Shown: positions 32,768 through 38,225 of the stretch, piece by piece | How positions within the stretch are numbered: position 1 is the first letter of the stretch | Layout of the letters: each line of letters opens with the position of its first letter | Source of the DNA: Candidatus Chloroheliaceae bacterium | GTDB taxonomy: Bacteria; Chloroflexota; Chloroflexia; Chloroheliales; Chloroheliaceae | NCBI GenBank assembly: GCA_013390945.1 | Contig: JACAUC010000022.1 | Location: 1 to 38,225, forward strand | DNA: 38,225 bases | Reading direction: 5' to 3' | The notes under the pieces: generated by a model | Databases searched by the model: none | What the model was told of the DNA's origin: nothing | The model's input: only the letters and a program-made list of their open reading frames with translations | Translations under genes and position numbers: made by a program

Positions 32768-34781
32768 GCGTCGGGATGCCTTATTCGTTGACCCTGATTT
32801 CCAACGGGCCGAGGTTTTGTATAGTACCAACCTTCCCAAAGAGCAACAGGTCTTTTTTCCAGAAACAGGCCATAACCTACGCTTTGGCTTTCTGGAGTAT
32901 TGGCAGACCAACGGTGGTCTGGAACGCTTTGGCTATCCGATTGCAGAGGAACATACCGAAATTGACCCTGAAACGGGCCAATCTTACCTAATGCAGTGGT
33001 TTGAACGGGCCAGATTTGAGTACCATCCTGAAAATGATCCACCTTACAACATCTTGTTGGGGTTATTAGGCAACCAGCTTAAAGACCCTAAAACCAAAGT
33101 AAGTTATGTTTGGAAAATTGGAAGGCGAAGCTACACTGGTCTAAATGCACCCAAGGAGATAGCTATAGATGGCGGGGGCAATCTCTATGTGGTTGATGGC
33201 GGCAATAACCGTATCCAGAAGTTTGACAATAGTGGCAAGTATCTGACCGCCTTGGGTGACTTTGGTGGTGCTAGTGGAGTGGCAGTGGATAGTCAGGGTA
33301 ATCTTTATGTCTCTGACAATGGCAACAATCGTGTCCAGAAATTTGATAGTCGTGGCAAACTCTTGGCTACTTGGGATAATGAAGGCAGTGGTGATGGACA
33401 ATTTGATGGCCCTGCTGGAGTAGCAGTGGATGGAGGGGGCAATGTTTATGTTATTGATGGCGGTAATGCTCGTATCCAGAAATTTGACAGTAGTGGTAAG
33501 TTCCTCACCAAATGGGGTAGTTCCGGTAGTGGTGATGGGCAATTTGATAGCCCTATTGGAATAGCAGTGGATGGAGGGGGCAATCTCTATGTCATTGACG
33601 GCGGCAATACTCGTATTGAGAAGTTTGACAGTAGTGGTAAGTTTCTCACCAAATGGGGGTTGAATGAACCCCATGGCGTAGCAGTGGATGGTCAGGGTAA
33701 TGTCTATGTCTCTGACACTCAGCAGGGAGTTCACGATACCCTTGAGGATCGTATCAAGAAATTTGATAGTAATGGCAAGCTCCTGACCGAATGGGGTACT
33801 CACGGCTATGGTAATGGACAGTTCAATTCTTCTTTGGGAGTAGCAGTGGATGGTCAGGGCAATCTCTATGTTGCTGATAGTGGCAATAATCGTATTGAGA
33901 AATTTGACAATAGTGGTAAGTTTCTGACCAAGTGGGGCAGTTCTGGCAGCAGTGACGGCGAGTTCGATGCCCCTCGTGGAGTAGCCGTAGATGCACAAGG
34001 CAATCTCTATGTTGCAGATACCTATAATCATCGTATCGAGAAATTTGATAATAGTGGTAAATTTCTGACCAAATGGGGTAGTTTGGGCAGTGGCGATGGT
34101 GAGTTCGATGCCCCTTCAGGAATAGCATTGGATCTACAAGGCAATGTCTATGTTGCTGGCGATAATCGTATTCAGAAGTTTGATAGTAGTGGTAAGTTCT
34201 TGACCAAGTGGGGTAGTTTTGGTGACGGCGATGGGCAGTTTAGTGGTGCTTCAGGAATAGCAGTGGATGGTCAAGGCAATGTCTATGTCTCTGACAGTAG
34301 CTATCTCCTTGACCCTAGCCTGAAGGATAATCGTATTCAGAAGTTTGACCGCAATGGTAAGTTCTTGACTAAATGGGGTAGTTTAGGCAATGGCGACGGC
34401 GAGTTCGATGCCCCTTCAGGAGTAGCTGTGGATGCACAAGGCAATCTCTATGTTGCTGATACCAACAACAATTGTATTCAGAAGTTTGACAGTAGTGGTA
34501 AATTTCTGACCAAATGGAGTAGTTTCGGTGAGAGTGATGCACAATTCGATGCCCCTTCAGGAGTAGCCGTGGATGCACAAGGCAATGTCTATGTTGCTGA
34601 CAAAGGCAACCATAGTATCGAGAAATTTGACAGTAGCGGTAAATTTCTGACCAAGTGGGGTAGTTCTGGCAGTAGTGAAGGCGATTTCCATTATCCTAAT
34701 GGAGTGGCGGTGGATATTCAAAGCAATGTCTATGTCGCGGATACCAACAACCACCGTATTCAGAAGTTTCGACAACGTTAG
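32397..34781 (+). CDS. Secreted NHL-repeat propeller with two N-terminal repeat domains (paralogue 2)
   Basis: A tandem paralogue of the preceding gene with the same plan: signal peptide, two repeat domains (about 47-127 and 152-231) and twelve NHL units ending in RIQKFRQR. Its propeller has diverged: unit 1 is short (a TALGDFGG turn), and units 5 and 9 carry 7-9 residue insertions at the same place in the blade (TQQGVHDTLED and SSYLLDPSLKD), four blades apart. The two paralogues therefore probably present different loops to their ligands on a common base. The gene has its own AAGGAG and no clear terminator in the 149 bp before it, so it may be co-transcribed with the first. Confidence 0.87.
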   Translation: MRSLSIGQVERRIVQALRPTSGLAAGLLLLTVFLSGISPSLAAEDSRHFPETGKTLSGKFLQYWQTNGGLAVYGYPITEAQNEVDPETGKTFLTQWFERNRFELHPENAGTKYEVLLGLLGKDLRRDALFVDPDFQRAEVLYSTNLPKEQQVFFPETGHNLRFGFLEYWQTNGGLERFGYPIAEEHTEIDPETGQSYLMQWFERARFEYHPENDPPYNILLGLLGNQLKDPKTKVSYVWKIGRRSYTGLNAPKEIAIDGGGNLYVVDGGNNRIQKFDNSGKYLTALGDFGGASGVAVDSQGNLYVSDNGNNRVQKFDSRGKLLATWDNEGSGDGQFDGPAGVAVDGGGNVYVIDGGNARIQKFDSSGKFLTKWGSSGSGDGQFDSPIGIAVDGGGNLYVIDGGNTRIEKFDSSGKFLTKWGLNEPHGVAVDGQGNVYVSDTQQGVHDTLEDRIKKFDSNGKLLTEWGTHGYGNGQFNSSLGVAVDGQGNLYVADSGNNRIEKFDNSGKFLTKWGSSGSSDGEFDAPRGVAVDAQGNLYVADTYNHRIEKFDNSGKFLTKWGSLGSGDGEFDAPSGIALDLQGNVYVAGDNRIQKFDSSGKFLTKWGSFGDGDGQFSGASGIAVDGQGNVYVSDSSYLLDPSLKDNRIQKFDRNGKFLTKWGSLGNGDGEFDAPSGVAVDAQGNLYVADTNNNCIQKFDSSGKFLTKWSSFGESDAQFDAPSGVAVDAQGNVYVADKGNHSIEKFDSSGKFLTKWGSSGSSEGDFHYPNGVAVDIQSNVYVADTNNHRIQKFRQR

Positions 34782-34817
34782 CTTTTGCAATTGTTGAAAA
34801 ATTTGCAGCTAAACCCC

Positions 34818-34846
34818 TTGCCAAAACCGAAAAACGGGGTTATAAT
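34818..34846 (+). promoter_or_regulatory. Promoter of the small protein gene at 34976
   Basis: TTGCCA (34818-34823), a 17-bp spacer and consensus TATAAT (34841-34846). Transcription should start near 34853, giving a leader of about 120 bases. Confidence 0.75.
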
Positions 34847-34851
34847 GTGTT

Positions 34852-34870
34852 TATGACGCAGTGCGTTATA
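34852..34870. promoter_or_regulatory. Operator-like palindrome at the start of transcription
   Basis: TATGACGCAGTGCGTTATA is a near-perfect palindrome around ACGCA-G-TGCGT and covers the predicted start site. This is where a dimeric repressor would block RNA polymerase. Confidence 0.5.
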
Positions 34871-34906
34871 AAGTTTTAAAGGTTGCTTTTAGCAATTGAC
34901 GCACTG
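34859..34906 (+). promoter_or_regulatory. Structured 5' leader of the small protein gene
   Basis: CAGTGCGT (34859-34866) pairs with ACGCACTG (34899-34906), enclosing an inner TTGCT/AGCAA stem. No U tract follows. The same bases also take part in the operator-like palindrome. Confidence 0.45.
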
Positions 34907-34975
34907 GTTCTAACGTAAGCCAATCAGCAGTAGATTGAGAAAAAGAAGAGTTAAGAGTAAAGGAGGTTTTTACCA

Positions 34976-35302
34976 ATGGCAGATGATGGTGTAAAGATCA
35001 AAGTGAGTGAGCCGGATGCTCTGGACGAACCGATAGAAGAATTTGACAATGTGGGCCGCGTAGCTGGTCGGGCGCTTGGTGGTGTAGGTAATTTACTCGG
35101 TCAGGTAGTGCGTTTGCAGTTCGGCTTGGTCTCCTTGCCGTTGAACCTGCTTCCCGCCAAAACTCGTTACCATGCCAAGAATTCCGTTCGCGAGGGTTTC
35201 CTAGCCGTTAAGAGCTTGGTAGATGATGTGACTAATGGCATTGACAATGGCCTGAGCCGTTCCTTAGAGCGAGATCGGTTACGCAGCGGTGTGGCGGAAT
35301 AG
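34976..35302 (+). CDS. Small protein of unknown function with amphipathic core
   Basis: 108 residues that I do not recognise. An acidic N-terminus (DEPIEEFDNV) leads into a glycine/leucine-rich stretch (about 28-60, AGRALGGVGNLLGQVVRLQFG) that could be an amphipathic helix or weak membrane-surface segment. A helical region follows (about 66-98, REGFLAVKSLVDDVTNGIDNGLSRSLERD). There is no signal peptide. The ribosome site is very strong (AAAGGAGG) and the promoter close to consensus, so it may be highly expressed. The plan is reminiscent of granule- or membrane-surface proteins, but this is only an impression. A terminator lies 87 bp downstream. Confidence 0.75.
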   Translation: MADDGVKIKVSEPDALDEPIEEFDNVGRVAGRALGGVGNLLGQVVRLQFGLVSLPLNLLPAKTRYHAKNSVREGFLAVKSLVDDVTNGIDNGLSRSLERDRLRSGVAE

Positions 35303-35388
35303 TTAAAATCGGATTCTAACGCTAGGGTTTCTTTGCTTAAATGCTACTCCTAGGTGTTACCATCTGTTTGATCCGTTTTAGAAGTTAG

Positions 35389-35426
35389 AAGAGAGGTTGT
35401 TAGCCAGATGGCTAATAACCTCTCTT
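35389..35426. terminator. Bidirectional terminator between the small gene and degV
   Basis: AAGAGAGGTTGTTAGCCA (35389-35406) pairs with TGGCTAATAACCTCTCTT (35409-35426) with a single G-T position and a two-base apex. The stem is bounded by A-rich and T-rich ends, so it serves the plus gene at 34976 and the minus degV gene. Confidence 0.85.
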
Positions 35427-35447
35427 TTGAATTATCTTATTGAGATT

Positions 35448-36299
35448 TTAGCTTACCGCGTGTTGAATTCCTACTCCAATCGCACGGGGACCAGTATGCG
35501 TTCCTACTACTGGACCAATAAACGAGATATAGATATCTTTAAGTGGAAAGACTCCGGTCAATAAATTAGCCAATTCCGTTGCCCCATCCAAGTCATCTCC
35601 ATGCAAAATCGCTAGGCGATCTATCTTTCCCTGCTTTTTGACAATTTCGGCCAAGCGTTGTAGGGACTTGTTGCGTGTTCTAATCTGTTCCAGAGGTTGC
35701 ACTTCGCCATCTTTAACTTGGATCAGCGGCTTGATACTTAGTAACGATCCCATAAAGGCTTTTAGCCCACCTACCCGACCACCTTTCTTCAGATATTCAA
35801 TGGTATCAAAGGTGGCAAAAATCTGGGTACGTTCCGCAACACTCCTAGCTTCGGCCTCAATCCGGTCAATCTCATAGCCCGCTTGGGTCATCTCTACTGC
35901 GGTATAGACCGAAAAAGCCAAGCCCGCCGAGATCTGCTTCGAGTCGATCACCCGCACCTTTCCAGGTGGGAAATTACGGGCAGCTACCATCGCATTTTCA
36001 TAAGTACCACTTAATTTAGAGGAGAGATGGATTGAGATCACCGAGGAACCGTCGGCGATCAACTCTTCATAAGCCTTTAAGAAGAGGCCCGGTGAAGGCT
36101 GCGAAGTAGTGGGTAATTTTTCTAAAGTGGGCAGGCGTTTATAAAACTCCTGTGGTGTAATATCTACTCCGTCACGATAAGTCTTATCCCCTATCAATAC
36201 CGTTAGTGGTATGCTGGTAATTCCCAGCCTCTTAATCTGTTCGGGTTCAATATCTGAAGTACTATCTGTGACTACCTTCACGCTAGGTTTATTGCTCAT
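35448..36299 (-). CDS. DegV family fatty-acid-binding protein
   Basis: A 283-residue protein with the full DegV plan: VVTDSTSDI at the N-terminus, LTVLIGDKTYRDGVDIT, the TTSQPSPG motif (65-72), SISIHLSSKLSGTY-like segment, YLKKGGRVGG and GPVVGTHTGPRAIG near the end. DegV/FakB proteins hold one acyl chain; in Firmicutes they serve a fatty-acid kinase FakA, but no fakA gene lies beside it. AGAGGA precedes the ATG. Its stop is 22 bp from the shared terminator. Confidence 0.95.
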   Translation of the reverse strand: MSNKPSVKVVTDSTSDIEPEQIKRLGITSIPLTVLIGDKTYRDGVDITPQEFYKRLPTLEKLPTTSQPSPGLFLKAYEELIADGSSVISIHLSSKLSGTYENAMVAARNFPPGKVRVIDSKQISAGLAFSVYTAVEMTQAGYEIDRIEAEARSVAERTQIFATFDTIEYLKKGGRVGGLKAFMGSLLSIKPLIQVKDGEVQPLEQIRTRNKSLQRLAEIVKKQGKIDRLAILHGDDLDGATELANLLTGVFPLKDIYISFIGPVVGTHTGPRAIGVGIQHAVS

Positions 36300-36373
36300 G
36301 TCTTTAATCCTCTTCTGCTGCTCAACACTAAATATTCGAATCGTGGTTACTCTGACGGTTACTCATTTTCGGT

Positions 36374-36379
36374 ATTATA
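36374..36379 (-). promoter_or_regulatory. Extended -10 of the degV promoter
   Basis: On the minus strand TGCTATAAT reads as an extended -10, 75 bases before the degV start. The -35 at 17 bp (CTGGTT) is weak, as often with extended -10 promoters. Confidence 0.5.
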
Positions 36380-36534
36380 GCACAGTTATTTGTTAAAACC
36401 AGCTTTTTAGCCAGCGTAAACCAGTGCAAAGGTGCTTTATTGAAATTGGTTTAGATAGACTTGCCCAAGCTTGGATCTACGTCTTACGTCTTAGATTGGA
36501 TGATTCCGGCGAGAGTAGGAGTTCTACGTATAAA

Positions 36535-36564
36535 TTGGCGAATTGGCTCTTTTCAAGTTATAAT
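36535..36564 (+). promoter_or_regulatory. Promoter of the J-domain gene
   Basis: TTGGCG (36535-36540), an 18-bp spacer and TATAAT (36559-36564), 66 bases before the ATG. The rest of the 330-bp divergent region (36300-36629) holds no gene. Confidence 0.65.
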
Positions 36565-36629
36565 TAAAACCGTTGGGTTAAAGTAGGTCGCCCGGCAAGT
36601 TAAGATAGAAAGAAAGTGACAGGGATAGC

Positions 36630-37565
36630 ATGGATTTTAATCCTTATAAGATTCTGAACGTAGACCAAGGGGCTGAACTGGAGTTTATTACTAACGCCTA
36701 CCGTTATCTAAGTAAAAAGTATCATCCTGATTTAAATAAAACACCCGAAGCCGCTATTAAAATGCGTGATATTAATCGGGCTTACGATATGCTTAAAGAC
36801 CCGTCCGAACGTCGCAAGGTAGATGAACAGCTAAGCCGCGAAGCGACTGCAAAAGCCGCTACTAATGCCAACCCTCGTCCTAACTACAGCACTTATACCC
36901 GTAGTAGTACGTCGGCTACCGATAATACTACCTATACGCCGCGCTATCCTAATTATCGGCCCTCCTCCGCTACCTCCAGTGGTCCTTTTGATCAATTTCG
37001 AGAGTGGACTCAGAAGTGGGGTAAAACTCCATCGGACAATGCCAGCCGTCAGCCTAAAGATGAACCAAAGCCCACTCCACCCTCAGATAAGACGCTCTAT
37101 CTTTACAAGAAATCATTGGTGGATGATGTCAATAAGAAGGCTCTGCGTATTTCAGTCTATTACGAGTCAGCCCGTGGTACCAAAGTATGTGAGATTTTTA
37201 GCAGTGCGCCCGATGCAGGAGGCAGAGTTATCAGTGGGACGGTTTTTTTCCATGCCGAAGAGTTATTTGACTTTGTGACCTTGATCGAGGAGTCTGTTCA
37301 CGCCTTTGACCAGACCAATTCCCCTATCCAAGTAGAGTCCGACCATGTGGTCTATTGGCGACAAACGGTTCAGGGTATCAGTAAGACTTTCTTGGGTTTG
37401 GAAATTATCAAAAAGAATCGGGCCAACGCCAAAGAAGGGTTGTTGTTGCTAGGGGAGAAGGAGGCCGACGGTGGTATTGAGGGTGTAGCTGCTCCTCAAA
37501 CCGCTAAACAAATTCAGCAACTTGCTCGAATTATGAGCGAGGCGTTGATTGCTATGCGAAATTGA
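36630..37565 (+). CDS. J-domain protein with unknown C-terminal domain
   Basis: An N-terminal J domain (about 4-70) carries the DnaK-stimulating HPD in KYHPDLNK and the helix-IV DINRAYDMLKDPSERRKVDEQ. There is no glycine/phenylalanine region or zinc finger, so it is not DnaJ itself. A serine/threonine/tyrosine-rich linker (about 80-145) leads to a C-terminal domain (about 150-311) that I do not recognise. It is predicted alpha/beta, with segments such as FFHAEELFDFVTLIEESVHAF and KTFLGLEIIKK. It probably targets Hsp70 to a specific client. Near-contiguous with the next small gene (15 bp). Confidence 0.85.
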   Translation: MDFNPYKILNVDQGAELEFITNAYRYLSKKYHPDLNKTPEAAIKMRDINRAYDMLKDPSERRKVDEQLSREATAKAATNANPRPNYSTYTRSSTSATDNTTYTPRYPNYRPSSATSSGPFDQFREWTQKWGKTPSDNASRQPKDEPKPTPPSDKTLYLYKKSLVDDVNKKALRISVYYESARGTKVCEIFSSAPDAGGRVISGTVFFHAEELFDFVTLIEESVHAFDQTNSPIQVESDHVVYWRQTVQGISKTFLGLEIIKKNRANAKEGLLLLGEKEADGGIEGVAAPQTAKQIQQLARIMSEALIAMRN

Positions 37566-37579
37566 GAGGATTTTAAGAA

Positions 37580-37879
37580 TTGGCAGACAAACCTCGCGGC
37601 TTATTGCGCGGAGCTAAATTTAATGGCAAACATACTACGATAATTGCACCAGCCTATCCGATGGTGGAGTTGTTGCGGGATGATAGCCGGGTATCCAAAA
37701 TTGTGATTGGAATCATCAAGCCCCGCAAGGGAGGTGGAATCAGCCTCAAGGCGGTCACGATTGAGGCTGGTTTACGAATTACAATCTCTGGTCCATCCAG
37801 CGTACAGCAATTCTATGCCTACACCGCTGACCCAGAGGGAGTCAAAACGGCACTTGATGGCCTCTTTTCTACCGAATAA
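37580..37879 (+). CDS. Small conserved protein, DUF2103-like
   Basis: 99 residues from a TTG start, with GAGAGGA nine bases upstream; no in-frame ATG gives a full-length product. It has a KFNGKHTTIIAPAYPMVELL start, IVIGIIKPRKGGG, and ITISGPSSVQQFYAYT. The spacing of the lysine/histidine start and the xIxPRxG-like middle recalls DUF2103, a small putative metal-binding family, but I cannot confirm it. Fold is likely alpha/beta. It follows the J-domain gene by 15 bp and probably shares its mRNA. Confidence 0.65.
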   Translation: MADKPRGLLRGAKFNGKHTTIIAPAYPMVELLRDDSRVSKIVIGIIKPRKGGGISLKAVTIEAGLRITISGPSSVQQFYAYTADPEGVKTALDGLFSTE

Positions 37880-37904
37880 GGAATTTGTTTTCAGAAGCAC
37901 GTAA

Positions 37905-37988
37905 CATCTCAATAGGTAGGGGTTTATTGAATAAACCCGCCTTATTTTGGGCGTATGCAATACGCCCCTACCCCGAAATGTTGAGATG
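37905..37988. repeat. Dispersed palindromic repeat, copy C (complete)
   Basis: Outer arms CATCTCAA (37905-37912) and TTGAGATG (37981-37988) enclose GTAGGGG (37916-37922) and CCCCTAC (37965-37971). Within are two perfect palindromes, GGGTTTATTGAATAAACCC and GGGCGTATGCAATACGCCC. This is the cleanest copy and shows the full three-stem plan. It lies 25 bp after the last gene. Confidence 0.85.
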
Positions 37989-38115
37989 ATATGTATTGAA
38001 TATGTTTATGTTTTAGTTAATCAAACATCTTAAACCGTTATCAACTATTATCCAAACTAGCGAAAATGCACTGATATGTGTGTAATTAATCCTTTATTGT
38101 TTGGCTTAGCATCCA

Positions 38116-38225
38116 GTTTTGTAGGAAAGCCCACTGCTCTTGTGGGATGGCGCTCCGTCGCTTGATCTTCACCTTTCACAGGTTTTGTAGGAAAGCTCGC
38201 TGCTCTTGTGGGATGGTGTTCCGTC
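38116..38225. repeat. Tandem repeat running off the window edge
   Basis: Two 44-bp units (38116-38159 and 38182-38225) beginning GTTTTGTAGGAAAGC and ending TCCGTC lie 66 bp apart with a 22-bp spacer. They differ at about five places. The first unit can form a CCCAC/GTGGG stem. The array may go on outside the window. 37989-38115 is AT-rich with no gene seen. Confidence 0.75.

Noticed and set aside
33141..34031. Long open frame (296 codons) on the minus strand opposite the second NHL gene
   Set aside because: It mirrors the NHL repeats, has repetitive low-complexity sequence and no ribosome site. It is a shadow of the coding strand.
38116..38225. Possible CRISPR array at the right end
   Set aside because: Only two units, which differ from each other, with a 22-bp spacer shorter than usual and no cas gene in the window.

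Overview
The window reads as chromosomal DNA of a free-living member of the Chloroflexota, probably a phototrophic or autotrophic lineage. This rests on gene content and protein style, not on a marker gene. It carries a phosphoribulokinase next to a type I GAPDH and a class I aldolase, a CarH-like B12 photoreceptor, a type III glutamine synthetase, and secreted proteins that share an ~80-residue repeat domain of a kind I associate with Chloroflexota. Base composition is even and codon use looks uniform. There is no rRNA, tRNA, prophage or integrase; apart from repeats the content looks native.

Layout. 251-4937 (+): a soluble PAS-GAF-PAS hybrid histidine kinase translationally coupled to a DNA methyltransferase with an internal zinc ribbon. 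4934-6877 (-): a secreted clan GH-A-like glycoside hydrolase with two C-terminal repeat domains. 7167-10408 (-): an aldolase-prk-gap operon of Calvin-Benson-Bassham type, with stem-loops after each gene. 10409-11409: about 1 kb without a protein gene, holding a dyad upstream of the aldolase and a likely small RNA ending in a strong terminator. 11410-14664 (+): a lone histidine-kinase DHp-like protein, then an HD-GYP protein, an M23 peptidase and a beta-propeller lipoprotein. 14685-16477 (+): a CarH/LitR-like regulator behind three 12-bp direct repeats at its promoter, then an RpiB-family isomerase. 16455-17906 (-): O-antigen ligase/polymerase. 18229-24322 (+): GlnN, a membrane spermidine-synthase-like protein, an NnrE-like epimerase and a BadF/GlcNAc-kinase-like ATPase.

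24481-26340 (+) is a secreted BNR/sialidase-like propeller with two repeat domains. 26379-29474 (-) is a CHASE4-HAMP-PAS hybrid kinase with two receivers and odd in-frame nucleotide repeats. 29848-34781 (+) holds two tandem NHL-propeller paralogues whose first ~400 bp are identical. 34976-37879 contains a small unknown protein behind a structured leader, a DegV protein, a J-domain protein and a small DUF2103-like protein.

How it fits together: aldolase, PRK and GAPDH, with the RpiB-like isomerase nearby, suggest Calvin-cycle carbon fixation; RuBisCO would have to lie elsewhere. CarH suggests light/B12 control. Four secreted proteins carry the same domain in pairs attached to different catalytic or propeller modules, pointing to a shared cell-surface anchoring or binding module. 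Three foldable intergenic repeats (near 24.4, 29.7 and 37.9 kb) and a fragment at the left edge look like a MITE-like family.
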